In this document: positions 43,127 through 52,417 of the stretch, piece by piece
Numbering within the stretch: the stretch's first letter is position 1
Layout of the letters: each line of letters opens with the position of its first letter
Assembly: GCA_964431735.1 (NCBI GenBank)
Contig: CAYSLJ010000018.1
Coordinates: forward strand, 1 to 56,616
Length of the DNA: 56,616 nt
Direction of reading: 5' to 3'
From: CALARM01 sp964431735
GTDB taxonomy: Bacteria; Vulcanimicrobiota; SpSt-956; JAKJGF01
Made by a program: the position numbers and the translations under genes
Notes under the pieces: model-generated
Database searches by the model: none
What the model saw: only the letters and a program-made list of their open reading frames with translations
What the model was told of the DNA's origin: nothing

Positions 43127-44488
43127 ATGACAAAAAAGATACATATGGTAGGCATTGGCGGTATAGGTATGAGTGCCATTGCAATGTGTTTATTAGACAG
43201 AGGATATGAAGTGAGTGGCTCTGATCTGAAAAGTAATGAACAGATAGAAAGACTTATCAAACATGGTGTTGTTTTCCATAAGGGACATAAAGCATCAAAT
43301 ATTGACGGTGCAGTTAATAAAGTCATACGTTCTGCTGCTATAAAAGATAATAATGAAGAAATAATAGAGGCAAAAAGACATGCTATAGAAATAAAGAAAT
43401 ATTCGGAAATGCTCGGAGAATTGATGAAAGGTAAAAAAGGTATTGCCATAGCAGGATGTCACGGAAAAACCACTACAACATCACTTATTTCATATATATT
43501 ATGTAAGGGCGGTCTTGATCCTACCTTTGTATGCGGCGGAGATATACCACAGCTCGGAGGAAATTCCTCTCCCGGCAGGGGGGATTTCTTTGTGGCAGAA
43601 GCCTGTGAATTTGACAGGTCTTTTCTCAATCTCCATCCAGAAACTGTTGTCATTACAAATATAGAAGAAGATCATCTTGATTATTATAAAGACATAGATG
43701 AAATAGTAGCTACTTTTAAAGAGTTTGCATCATTAACAGGAAAAACGGGATCCGTTATAGGATGTGTTGATAATGTTCATACTGAGAAAATAGTTAAAGA
43801 ATTTAAAGACAGAGCCATCGGTTACAGTGTAATGAAAGATGCTACATGGCACGCAAGAAATATAAAATTTGAAAAAGGTATCAGTTATTTCAATGTTTTT
43901 CATAATGGTAAAGATTTAGGACAGTTTACTATGATGATACCTGGCATATTTAATATAAGTAATGCCCTGGGCGCTATTGTTGCTTCACATCTTGCAGGCA
44001 TTGACATAGATATAATAAGAAAGGCCCTTTCGGAATTTACCGGTGCTGCAAGACGTTTTCAGATAATGGGAGAAAAAAACGGAGTAACATTAGTCGATGA
44101 CTATGCCCACCATCCTACAGAAGTAAGATCCCTTCTCAGAGCAGCGAGGGAAAAATATCCTGATAAAAAGATCTGGGCTATATTTCAACCACATCAGCAC
44201 AGCAGAACAAGGATGATGTTACATGAATTTGCAGAGTCCTTCAGTGATGCCGATCTTGTAATAGTTCCGAATATATTTTATGCAAGGGATGATAAGTCGG
44301 AACTTGAAAAGATTACGTCAGGACATCTGGCAGAAGAGATAAAGAAAAGAGGCAGGGAAGCTGTTTATCTCCCTGAATTTGAAGATGTACTGGATTATCT
44401 TCATCAGAACGGAGGGCATGATACAGTAGCTCTGACTATCGGAGCAGGCAATGTGAATGAAATTGCCAGAAGATTTCTTAATAAGTAA
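43127..44488 (+). CDS. murC: UDP-N-acetylmuramate--L-alanine ligase
   Basis: 453 residues of MurC: N-terminal Rossmann HMVGIGGIGMSAIA, ATP-binding GCHGKTTTT at about residues 110-118, EACEFDRSFLNLHPETVVITNIEEDHLDYY, FTGAARRFQIMGE, VDDYAHHPTEVRSLLRAAR and FQPHQHSRTRMM. It adds L-Ala to UDP-MurNAc, the first peptide step of peptidoglycan synthesis. GAAAGGT precedes the ATG. It is separate from any mur/fts cluster here. Confidence 0.98.
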   Translation: MTKKIHMVGIGGIGMSAIAMCLLDRGYEVSGSDLKSNEQIERLIKHGVVFHKGHKASNIDGAVNKVIRSAAIKDNNEEIIEAKRHAIEIKKYSEMLGELMKGKKGIAIAGCHGKTTTTSLISYILCKGGLDPTFVCGGDIPQLGGNSSPGRGDFFVAEACEFDRSFLNLHPETVVITNIEEDHLDYYKDIDEIVATFKEFASLTGKTGSVIGCVDNVHTEKIVKEFKDRAIGYSVMKDATWHARNIKFEKGISYFNVFHNGKDLGQFTMMIPGIFNISNALGAIVASHLAGIDIDIIRKALSEFTGAARRFQIMGEKNGVTLVDDYAHHPTEVRSLLRAAREKYPDKKIWAIFQPHQHSRTRMMLHEFAESFSDADLVIVPNIFYARDDKSELEKITSGHLAEEIKKRGREAVYLPEFEDVLDYLHQNGGHDTVALTIGAGNVNEIARRFLNK

Positions 44489-44517
44489 TTATGACACTTC
44501 TCAAAAAGGAGATTTTT

Positions 44518-45366
44518 GTGAATTTTCCTAAATGTTCTATTATTTTATTTCTTCTGATTTTTTCTTTTTCCATAGCCAGGGCAGGTAATGTATCTTCTGT
44601 TGAATTTTTTTCATCTTTTCTTGACCGTAACTGGTCTTATACTGTATATCTACCGGAAGATTATAAAGATTCAGATTTAAAATATCCTGTTGTTTATCTT
44701 CTTCATGGTAACGGAGGGAATGAACGGGACTGGCTTGTTAACGGAAAGATAGAAAATACGCTGGATAGACTGATTTCTTTCGGTGAAATACCTCCTGTTA
44801 TAGCAGTTACGCCTGATGTCGGTACAGGCTGGTATGTTGACAGAAAGGAAAAGTTTGAATCTGCTTTTATAAAAGATCTCCTTCCAGAAATTGATGGCAG
44901 ATTTCGTACTGTTCCCTATCGTTCCGGAAGATTTCTTGCAGGGTTTTCCATGGGAGGTTATGGTGCTCTCAGATTTGCTTTTCTCTATCCAGAATTATTC
45001 TCTGCTGCAGGTCTCATTAATCCCGCCATTTATGCTCCCGAACCTCCTGAGACTTCTTCTGCAACAAAAGTGGGAGTCTTTGGAGAGCCCTATGACGGTA
45101 ATATATGGAAATCATTGAATTATCCGGTGTATATTGAAACATTCATCAAAAAAAATACAAAACTTCCCATTTATATAATATGTGGTGATGACGATTATTT
45201 TAATATAGAATTACACTCCACTATTCTTTACGAAGAACTCAGAAAATCAGGACAGCCTGCAGAACTGCGTATATATAACGGAGGCCATACGTGGGAATTT
45301 GCTTCGGAACAAATCGGGGAAGTATTGAAATATATTTTGTTATGTTCATCAGAGAATAGCAATTAG
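44518..45366 (+). CDS. Secreted esterase (EstD/S-formylglutathione-hydrolase-like)
   Basis: The start is GTG 44518 behind AAGGAG; an upstream in-frame ATG at 44491 lies before that site. A signal peptide (IILFLLIFSFSIARA) leads to an alpha/beta-hydrolase of the putative-esterase family: WSYTVYLPEDYK, YPVVYLLHGNGGNERDW, nucleophile Ser144 in GFSMGGYGA, Asp in IICGDDDYF and His in NGGHTWEF. It is exported and probably cleaves acyl esters. It is 29 bases after murC. Confidence 0.9.
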   Translation: MNFPKCSIILFLLIFSFSIARAGNVSSVEFFSSFLDRNWSYTVYLPEDYKDSDLKYPVVYLLHGNGGNERDWLVNGKIENTLDRLISFGEIPPVIAVTPDVGTGWYVDRKEKFESAFIKDLLPEIDGRFRTVPYRSGRFLAGFSMGGYGALRFAFLYPELFSAAGLINPAIYAPEPPETSSATKVGVFGEPYDGNIWKSLNYPVYIETFIKKNTKLPIYIICGDDDYFNIELHSTILYEELRKSGQPAELRIYNGGHTWEFASEQIGEVLKYILLCSSENSN

Positions 45367-45547
45367 CTAAATTTTTTGCTTTTCTTCTCTTCTCATATCT
45401 TCCTCCCACTTCTTTTTCTCTTCATCCAGCCACTGTTTCATTTCTTTCCAGGACATATTGCTCATTTTCTTGCTCAGCTCTCTTTTTATGCAACAAAGTA
45501 TAATGACTCCATACAGATGTTTCCAGATATAACTTCAATTTTTTCAT
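45367..45547 (-). pseudogene. Toxin-antitoxin remnant (PIN start fused to an antitoxin-like tail)
   Basis: GGAG precedes ATG 45547. The frame gives MKKLKLYLETSVWSHY, the typical first strand of a PIN toxin (LYLETS), and ends at a stop at 45422. In the next frame, LSKKMSNMSWKEMKQWLDEEKKKWEE runs to a stop at 45367, resembling the helical C-terminus of a small antitoxin-like partner. The intervening catalytic part is gone. It looks like a deletion scar. Confidence 0.5.
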
Positions 45548-45767
45548 AAAAGATATCTCCTATTCTTATATTATATCATGTAATTAAAGGTTGTATAAGT
45601 CTGGTAAACCCATTATAAAATATGAGAATACCTTCATCAATCTATATTATTCAGATGAAGGAACTTTAAAGAATATTCAATAAATGAAATATATGGGCGA
45701 CTTTTCATGTAAGCTCTAAATGCAAAAGGATTTCTGTCATAACTTATAGAATTTTACGGAGAGGTTT
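45548..45767. other. Intergenic region upstream of glgP
   Basis: 220 AT-rich bases. It should contain the glgP promoter. I see no repeats or structured RNA. Confidence 0.3.
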
Positions 45768-48281
45768 ATGAATAACGAGAAAAATGAGGGAGGCAATATG
45801 GCAAAAAGAAAAAAGTTCTCTAAAGATTTAGACTCCATAAAAGAATCCGTAGAATATCATCTTAAATATACCATGGGAAAAGAACTTTCAGAGATTTCGG
45901 GAAGGGATATTTTCATGGCCTTTTCTCATGCTGTCCGTGACAGAATACTCGACACAATGCTGGAAACAGAAGAAAAATATCTTAAAGAAGGTTCCAAAAG
46001 ACTCTACTATCTGTCCATTGAATTTCTCCTGGGAAGACTCCTGGAAAATAATGTATATAATACTGGCCTTTATGATATTTTTGCAAAGATATCAAAAGAT
46101 ATGGGGGTGAATTTTGAAGATTTAGAAGAAAAAGAAAATGACCCTGCTCTCGGAAACGGCGGACTCGGAAGACTTGCTGCTTGTTTTCTCGATTCCCTTG
46201 CAACACTGGATATGGCCGGGTACGGATATGGTATAAACTATCAGTTCGGACTCTTCAAACAGAGAATAAGCAATGGCTATCAGATTGAAGTGTCTGACCA
46301 GTGGCTCTGGGAAGAATCTCCATGGCTTATAAAAAGGCCGGAAGAAGCCTGTATCATACCTGTTTACGGCAGGCTCGTTCATGATATGGATATATCCGGG
46401 AATTATAATCCTCTCTGGCTTGACTGGAAGGATATTATAGGAGTTCCCTATGATATACCTGTTACGGGATACGGAGGAAAAACAGTAAACTATTTGAGAC
46501 TGTTCTCTGCAAGAGCTTCCGAAGAATTTGACATGGAAATATTCAATGAAGGCGATTATTTTAAAGCAGTAGAGAGAAAAATGCTCATAGAAACTGTAAC
46601 AAAAGTCTTATATCCGTCCGATTCCTTTGAAGAGGGAAGAGAACTGAGGTTTATACAGGAATATTTCCTTGTGGCATGTGCCATAAGAGATATAATGAGA
46701 AAATTTAAAAAAGAACATAATGATTTAAATAAATTTCATGAAAAAATTGCCATTCAAATGAATGATACCCATCCTTGCCTTACTGTGGCAGAATTAATGA
46801 GAATGCTTGTAGATGAAAATAAATTGCCCTGGGAAAAAGCATGGCATATCACAGTAGAAACCCTTGGTTATACAAATCATACATTACTCCCTGAGGCTCT
46901 TGAGAGATGGCCTGTACCACTCTTTGAAAAGGTTCTTCCGAGACATCTTCAGATTATATATGAAATCAATCATCGTTTCTTACAGGAAGCAATTAAACTC
47001 TGGTCTGACAGAAATGATATTATAAGCAAAATATCCGTTATTGAAGAAAGTGATCCCAAACAGATCAGAATGGCAAACCTTGCCATAATAGGAAGCCATT
47101 CCATTAACGGTGTTTCGGCACTTCATTCAGAACTTATAAAAACCTCACTGGTACCGGAATTTTATCATATGTTCCCTGAAAGATTTAATAATAAAACCAA
47201 TGGTATAACACAGAGAAGATGGCTCAATCAGGCCAACCCGCTCCTGGCCGGATTGTTAAATAAAACAATAGGAGACCGATGGATAATGGAACTGAGTCAC
47301 CTTAAAGAACTGGAAAACTATGGAGAAGATAAAAAATTCCAGGAAGAATTTATGAAGGTTAAAAAAGCCAATAAAGAAAGGCTCGCGAAAATCATTAAAG
47401 AAAATACGGATTTTATTGTAGACCCTTCATCTCTGTTTGATATTCAGGCGAAACGTATGCATGAATATAAAAGACAGTTACTGAATGTAATGCATATAGT
47501 TCACGATTATTTGAGCCTCATAGAAGACGGAGTAGAACCGGCTGTTCCCAGAACCTATATATTTGCAGGAAAAGCAGCTCCGGGATACTGGGCGGCAAAA
47601 CAGATAATAAAACTTATAAACAATATGGGCTCTGTTATTAATACTGATAAAAGAGTAAAGGATCTTATAAAGGTTATTTTTATTCCTGACTACAGGGTGA
47701 GTCTTGCCGAAAAGATTATCCCCGCCGCAGATTTGAGCGAACAGATATCTACTGCAGGTATGGAAGCATCAGGGACAGGCAATATGAAATTTGCCCTTAA
47801 CGGAGCTCTCACCATAGGTACACTCGATGGTGCAAATATTGAAATAATGGAAGAAGTAGGTTCAGATAATATTTATATATTCGGCCTTAAAGCAGAAGAA
47901 ATAAATCATATGAAGCAAAACGGATCATACAATCCGTTGGATTATTATGAAAATCCTTATATAAAAAGGGTTATGGATGCTTTTGCCGGTAATATCTTCT
48001 GTCCTGACGAACCGTACCTGTTCAAATGGATTTATGAGAATATACTTCATCGAGATATTTATTTCCATCTTGCAGATCTGTCTTCTTATATAGAAGCTCA
48101 TAAGATGGCTGATAGAGATTATATGAACAGTTCTGTATGGGCAGGTAAAGCCATATTAAATGTAGCAAGAACAGGAAAATTCTCAAGTGACAGGACAATC
48201 CTGGAGTATGCAAAAGATATATGGGGGCTTTTAAATGAGGACAAAAGAATTAATAGATGCGAAGCTCAGGGAGAAAATTAA
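45768..48281 (+). CDS. glgP: Glycogen/starch alpha-glucan phosphorylase
   Basis: About 837 residues, normal for the GT35 family. Visible motifs are LYYLSIEFLLGR, NDPALGNGGLGRLAACFLDSLATL, YGINYQFGLF, MNDTHPCLTVAELMR, NHTLLPEALERWP and the pyridoxal-phosphate Lys in EASGTGNMKFALNGALTIGTLDGANIEI (about residue 673). The enzyme releases glucose 1-phosphate from glycogen. Two starts are possible: ATG 45768 (GAGAGG close by) or ATG 45798 (GGGAGG close by). The 3' end overlaps a histidine kinase gene by 47 bases. Confidence 0.97.
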   Translation: MNNEKNEGGNMAKRKKFSKDLDSIKESVEYHLKYTMGKELSEISGRDIFMAFSHAVRDRILDTMLETEEKYLKEGSKRLYYLSIEFLLGRLLENNVYNTGLYDIFAKISKDMGVNFEDLEEKENDPALGNGGLGRLAACFLDSLATLDMAGYGYGINYQFGLFKQRISNGYQIEVSDQWLWEESPWLIKRPEEACIIPVYGRLVHDMDISGNYNPLWLDWKDIIGVPYDIPVTGYGGKTVNYLRLFSARASEEFDMEIFNEGDYFKAVERKMLIETVTKVLYPSDSFEEGRELRFIQEYFLVACAIRDIMRKFKKEHNDLNKFHEKIAIQMNDTHPCLTVAELMRMLVDENKLPWEKAWHITVETLGYTNHTLLPEALERWPVPLFEKVLPRHLQIIYEINHRFLQEAIKLWSDRNDIISKISVIEESDPKQIRMANLAIIGSHSINGVSALHSELIKTSLVPEFYHMFPERFNNKTNGITQRRWLNQANPLLAGLLNKTIGDRWIMELSHLKELENYGEDKKFQEEFMKVKKANKERLAKIIKENTDFIVDPSSLFDIQAKRMHEYKRQLLNVMHIVHDYLSLIEDGVEPAVPRTYIFAGKAAPGYWAAKQIIKLINNMGSVINTDKRVKDLIKVIFIPDYRVSLAEKIIPAADLSEQISTAGMEASGTGNMKFALNGALTIGTLDGANIEIMEEVGSDNIYIFGLKAEEINHMKQNGSYNPLDYYENPYIKRVMDAFAGNIFCPDEPYLFKWIYENILHRDIYFHLADLSSYIEAHKMADRDYMNSSVWAGKAILNVARTGKFSSDRTILEYAKDIWGLLNEDKRINRCEAQGEN

Positions 48282-49125
48282 AGAAACAGAATTAGAGCTT
48301 GCATATAATGCAGGACTTTTTGAATCTGCCAGCTCCTATCTTCATAATATTGGAAATGCTCTTTCAGAACTGGATGATAAGGTTTTGAATATACAGCATA
48401 TTCTGGATTCAATGAAACAATATCCTGAGATTTTTAAAAAAATAAAAGAAATTCCTTTACCTGATAGTAGCCTTAAATATATTAATAAATTTGAAGATAT
48501 ACTCTTAAACAGAGTTATACCGGCATTAAACACTTCTGTAGAGGAAATTTCAGAGATACAGTCTCATATGATTATGACTATAAAACATCAGCAGGAAGCG
48601 TTTATTGAAACAGGAAAAAAAAGAGAAAAGTTTATTCAACATTTTTCTGTAAAAGAACTTGTAGAAAATATTCTCTATGATTTTCAACCGGCTCTGGAGC
48701 AAAAAAATATAAAGGTAGAAACGGAATTTTCATCATCTGATTTATTTATAAACAATCAAAAACACCAGATTATTCATGGCATAATCAATTTAATCAAAAA
48801 TTCTATGGAAGCCATAGAAGAAGGAGATAACAAAGATAAAGGTCATATCTTCATAAAAGCCGATAAAATCTTCAGAAATGATACAGAAGACAGGGTTGTT
48901 ATAATTTTCCGTGATAATGGGGCAGGTATAAAAGAGGAAGATATGTCGTCTGTATTTAAATCAGGATTTACCACCAAACAATATGGTTATGGCCTGGGAC
49001 TTCATTCTTTCCTTAATTTTTTAAATGAAAATAATGGCTCTATTTCCGTATCAAGTGATGGAGTAAACAGAGGAGCAGAGTTCAGAGTAGAGATAGGAAA
49101 TTTGGATGTGAATGGTGAAGAGTGA
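48235..49125 (+). CDS. Soluble sensor histidine kinase
   Basis: Starts inside glgP (ATG 48235, GGGGG eleven bases upstream). 296 residues: an H-box SSYLHNIGNALSELDDKV with His37 and a GHKL ATPase from about 135 (N-box HGIINLIKNSMEAIEEG, G1 FRDNGAGIKEEDM, F-box FKSGFTTK, G2 GYGLGLHSF). The LHNIGN form of the H-box is typical of a distinct kinase group. There is no transmembrane segment and no sensor domain. The last codons (VNGEE-stop) run into a GTGAAGA repeat array. The 47-base overlap suggests coupling to glycogen use. Confidence 0.92.
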   Translation: MRTKELIDAKLREKIKETELELAYNAGLFESASSYLHNIGNALSELDDKVLNIQHILDSMKQYPEIFKKIKEIPLPDSSLKYINKFEDILLNRVIPALNTSVEEISEIQSHMIMTIKHQQEAFIETGKKREKFIQHFSVKELVENILYDFQPALEQKNIKVETEFSSSDLFINNQKHQIIHGIINLIKNSMEAIEEGDNKDKGHIFIKADKIFRNDTEDRVVIIFRDNGAGIKEEDMSSVFKSGFTTKQYGYGLGLHSFLNFLNENNGSISVSSDGVNRGAEFRVEIGNLDVNGEE

Positions 49126-49160
49126 AGAGTGAAGAGTGAAAAGTGAAGAGTGAAAAGTGA
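49106..49160. repeat. Family B heptamer array
   Basis: GTGAATG, then tandem GTGAAGA/GTGAAAA units to 49160. It is the longest uninterrupted family B array in the window and it supplies the histidine kinase's stop codon. Confidence 0.85.
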
Positions 49161-49247
49161 AAATAGGAATACATTCTCATTCTTCTTTCAGGATTTTTAT
49201 AATAATATTAATTCACAGAATTCTATAAATTCTTAATGGAGTCTTTT

Positions 49248-51113
49248 ATGAGAATATCAAGAAGAATCTATGTGTGCCTTATTATTATATTAAATTTTAT
49301 GACCGGATGTTGCTGTTACGACATATATAAATCTGTAAAATATCCGGAATGGAAAACCATACTGGAAAGAGACGATATATTTTCAGGCATTTCTTTTTCA
49401 GATCATCGGAATGGATGGGCTGTCGGTAGTGATGGTTTTATTGTTCATACCTCTGACGGAGGCCTTACATGGGAAAAGCAAAAAAGTCCTTCAAAGGAAT
49501 CCCTTCTTAAAGTAGATTTCCCCGATAAACTGAACGGCTGGATAGTCGGAGAAGGAGGAACTGTCCTCCATACCTCTGACGGCGGTAAAAACTGGGAAAT
49601 TCAGCAATCCGGGGAGAAGAATAAACTTTTACGGGTCCAGTTCACTGATATAAAGAACGGATGGATATGCGGTGCCTTCGGATCAGTTCTTCATACATCT
49701 GACGGCGGTAAAAACTGGGAAAAACAAAAAATCGGAACAAATGTCAGGCTTTTCGGCCTTTATTTTTTAAATGATAAAGAAGGGTGGGTTACAGGGAAAA
49801 AGGGTACAATATTTCATACGAAAGACGGAGGCGTGACATGGGAAAAACAGAAAAGCGGCATAACATACCCCCTTGCATGTATATATTTTACAGATAATAA
49901 AAACGGCTGGGCGGCAGGTGCCGGAGGTATTGTTATCCATACAACAGACGGAGGCTCTACATGGGAAAGGGTATCAGGTGAATTTAAAGGAGAACTCCAT
50001 GATATTTCCTTCTCAGATAAAGACCATGGATTGATTGTGAGTAAATCCAGTATGGTATTTTATACGGATAACGGAGGCTCTACATGGGTTAAACATGAAC
50101 TCCATCCTCTCATGTTTTCTCCTCTCTACGGTGCCTCTTTTATTGATAAAAACACCGGATTTGTTGCAGGATATAAAATTCTTTTTACTTCTGACGGAGG
50201 GCAAAACTGGAAGGTAAGCCTTGATAACGGTACTATGGTGGCAGATATTTATTTTGTAGATAAAAATAACGGCTGGACAGCAGGACAGAAGGGAAAGATT
50301 TTATATCTGAAAGACGGCGGAGAAACCTGGGTGAGTCAGACCAGTAACACAGAAGACGATCTTCAGGCAATTTATTTTACCGATCTGAAAAACGGATGGG
50401 CTGTGTCATGGGAAGGAACGGTTATACACACTTCTGACTGCGGAAATAACTGGTCTGTTCAGTTAAAAGACGACAGAAATCGCCTGTCAGATATTCATTT
50501 TATTAACTCTCTGGAAGGGAGAGTTACGGGAAGAGTTGAGAAAGAACATAAAGGTATTATTCTTCACACAGGTGATGGTGGAATTACGTGGAGGGAAGAA
50601 TATAAAACAGATGCACAGATTAGCAGTATCTCCTTTGTTGAGGATAAAACTGGCTGGGCTGTTGGAGATGGAGGTCTTATTATCCATACATCAAACGGAG
50701 GTTCTACCTGGGAGCAGCAGATAGCAGATCCGAATGACAGATATAAAGGAAGAACTCATAATCTGAGAAGTGTTCATTTTGTAGATGAATTAAACGGATG
50801 GGCCGTCGGCTCAAGCGGAATGATAATCCATACTTCTGACGGAGGTAAAAACTGGGCCAGACAGAAGAGCATAAAAATGTTCTCTGACAGCCGTATTGAT
50901 TTCTATAAGATTTTTTTTGTTGATAAAGACAGAGGATGGATTTGCGGTAAAAAGGCCATTCTTTCCACAACAGACGGAGGAAATAACTGGAATATAACAA
51001 ATGAATCTCATCTCTTCCGCAGTATTTATTTTACCGATAAAGATAATGGCTGGACAGCGGGAGAATACGGAATAATATTAAAATATATAAAAAAAGAGGG
51101 GGAAACAGAATGA
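49248..51113 (+). CDS. Ycf48-repeat lipoprotein
   Basis: The start is ATG 49248, after GGAG; the in-frame ATG 49236 lacks a site. A lipobox (NFMTGC) follows the signal. The rest is about thirteen repeats of 40-45 residues with GWAVGxxGxIxHTxDGGxxWExQ, the Ycf48/HCF136-type beta-propeller repeat (BNR-like). Ycf48 in phototrophs assists photosystem II assembly. Here no photosynthesis genes are present and the protein is probably a surface or periplasmic propeller. The stop overlaps the next gene by 4 bases. Confidence 0.92.
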   Translation: MRISRRIYVCLIIILNFMTGCCCYDIYKSVKYPEWKTILERDDIFSGISFSDHRNGWAVGSDGFIVHTSDGGLTWEKQKSPSKESLLKVDFPDKLNGWIVGEGGTVLHTSDGGKNWEIQQSGEKNKLLRVQFTDIKNGWICGAFGSVLHTSDGGKNWEKQKIGTNVRLFGLYFLNDKEGWVTGKKGTIFHTKDGGVTWEKQKSGITYPLACIYFTDNKNGWAAGAGGIVIHTTDGGSTWERVSGEFKGELHDISFSDKDHGLIVSKSSMVFYTDNGGSTWVKHELHPLMFSPLYGASFIDKNTGFVAGYKILFTSDGGQNWKVSLDNGTMVADIYFVDKNNGWTAGQKGKILYLKDGGETWVSQTSNTEDDLQAIYFTDLKNGWAVSWEGTVIHTSDCGNNWSVQLKDDRNRLSDIHFINSLEGRVTGRVEKEHKGIILHTGDGGITWREEYKTDAQISSISFVEDKTGWAVGDGGLIIHTSNGGSTWEQQIADPNDRYKGRTHNLRSVHFVDELNGWAVGSSGMIIHTSDGGKNWARQKSIKMFSDSRIDFYKIFFVDKDRGWICGKKAILSTTDGGNNWNITNESHLFRSIYFTDKDNGWTAGEYGIILKYIKKEGETE

Positions 51114-51646
51114 AAAGAGCAAACTGGGAATATCATATTTTCATTATAATAACAGGTGTTTTATATATGGCCGGAGCTGTTTATATGACTGCTCTCAGTT
51201 TGTTTGCCCTTTCTATGGCCGGAGCGGAAGGCTCAATGGATATTAACGAGGGTATATATGAACTTCCGGCCATATTTAAATATTACCTTCTGTTTAAAAT
51301 TAACTACTGGTGGGTTCTGTGTGTTCTGGTTATTATAGAATCCATTCTTCTTATAGCAGTATCTATTCAACTCATAAGACTTCGCCATACAGGAAGAATC
51401 TTTATGGTGGTCTTTAATTTTTTTTATATATTGAGATCCCTGTGGAATATTTTGTTATCTGTTTTTGCCTGGAAAATAACCATGCAGGATATACCTGTCG
51501 AAGGGCTTGATCCGGTGAGAGCTTTTCTGCTGACCAACTACGGAGGGCTTATATCTTCTGTCATATGCACGGGGCCGTGGATACTTCTTTATATTGCTGT
51601 AATAATTCTGCTCAGTAAAAAACAGGTAAGGCAGTTTTTCAGATAG
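51110..51646 (+). CDS. Four-TM membrane protein
   Basis: Begins at the overlapping ATGA of the Ycf48-repeat gene, so it is translationally coupled. 178 residues with four hydrophobic helices: HIFIIITGVLYMAGAVYMTALSL, WWVLCVLVIIESILLIAVSI, FMVVFNFFYILRSLWNILL and PWILLYIAVIILL. No family is recognised. It may anchor or work with the adjacent propeller lipoprotein. Confidence 0.8.
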   Translation: MKRANWEYHIFIIITGVLYMAGAVYMTALSLFALSMAGAEGSMDINEGIYELPAIFKYYLLFKINYWWVLCVLVIIESILLIAVSIQLIRLRHTGRIFMVVFNFFYILRSLWNILLSVFAWKITMQDIPVEGLDPVRAFLLTNYGGLISSVICTGPWILLYIAVIILLSKKQVRQFFR

Positions 51647-51753
51647 AATAATCGGAGTTATTGCCAGGTTATCTGCAAAAAACATTATAAGAAAGTGCAC
51701 GTTAAAACTTTGCTTCTAATACCAAATTGCTTTGATTGAAATGAATAATTTGA

Positions 51754-51967
51754 ACAAAGGTAGCTGATATTAATGCGGTAAATGATGACAGGCGGACTCC
51801 TTTGCATATTGCTTCACAATATGGATAAAGAAGTTGTGCTTACACTTATATCGAAGGGAGCAAATATTAATGCTTTAGATAAGGATGGTAATACACCATT
51901 GAAGTTAACTTTAGAAAACCATCAAAATGAAACAGCAGAGATTCTTAAAAACTATGAAGTAAAATAG
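51754..51967 (+). pseudogene. Frameshifted ankyrin-repeat fragment
   Basis: One frame reads ADINAVNDDRRTPLHIASQYG up to a stop at about 51825. The adjacent frame continues KEVVLTLISKGANINALDKDGNTPLKLTLENHQNETAEIL to 51967. Together they form about one and a half ankyrin repeats (TPLHIA, GA-IN, D-DGNTPL). The upstream part of the gene is missing. It is a decayed remnant. Confidence 0.7.
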
Positions 51968-52058
51968 ACTCTTGAATTTAACCTGATATTTTTATAAATA
52001 ATGTTAATATTGATATAGGAGTAATAAAATAATAAATTTTTCGAGAGAAGAGATGATT

Positions 52059-52250
52059 ATGGTCAATGTGACATTGAACAAATTTATCGAAGATTTCATT
52101 ACTTTACCCTTAGAGAAAAAGGAATATTTACTTGATATTATGAAAAAACAGTTGATTGAAGCAAAGAGGGAGAGTATTGCACAAAGAACTTTGGAATGTA
52201 TGGATAATTTAGCAACAGGAGGTCGAAACTGCTCAAGAAAATCCGTATAA
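52059..52250 (+). CDS. Orphan antitoxin-like small protein, possibly frameshifted
   Basis: About 63 residues: LNKFIEDFITLPLEKKEYLLDIMKKQLIEAKRESIAQ resembles the LPLEEKEYLLEIIKKQLIEERREEIA start of small antitoxins paired with RelE- or PIN-type toxins. Near the end, an alternative frame (VETAQENPYKSI) reads on to a stop at about the same place, so the C-terminus may be frameshifted. No toxin gene follows. Translation could start at 52053 or 52059. Confidence 0.45.
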   Translation: MVNVTLNKFIEDFITLPLEKKEYLLDIMKKQLIEAKRESIAQRTLECMDNLATGGRNCSRKSV

Positions 52251-52417
52251 ATCTATATAAATATTGACAAAATAAAATATATATTTATTATGATATTAGG
52301 AGGAAGTTCCTGGCAATAATAACAATTTTTCAGTAAAACTATAATATAAAAGTATAAGTAAGAAAAATGAAGCTATTATAGAGAACAGTAAAAATATGTT
52401 TCTTTCGGAGAAAAGCA

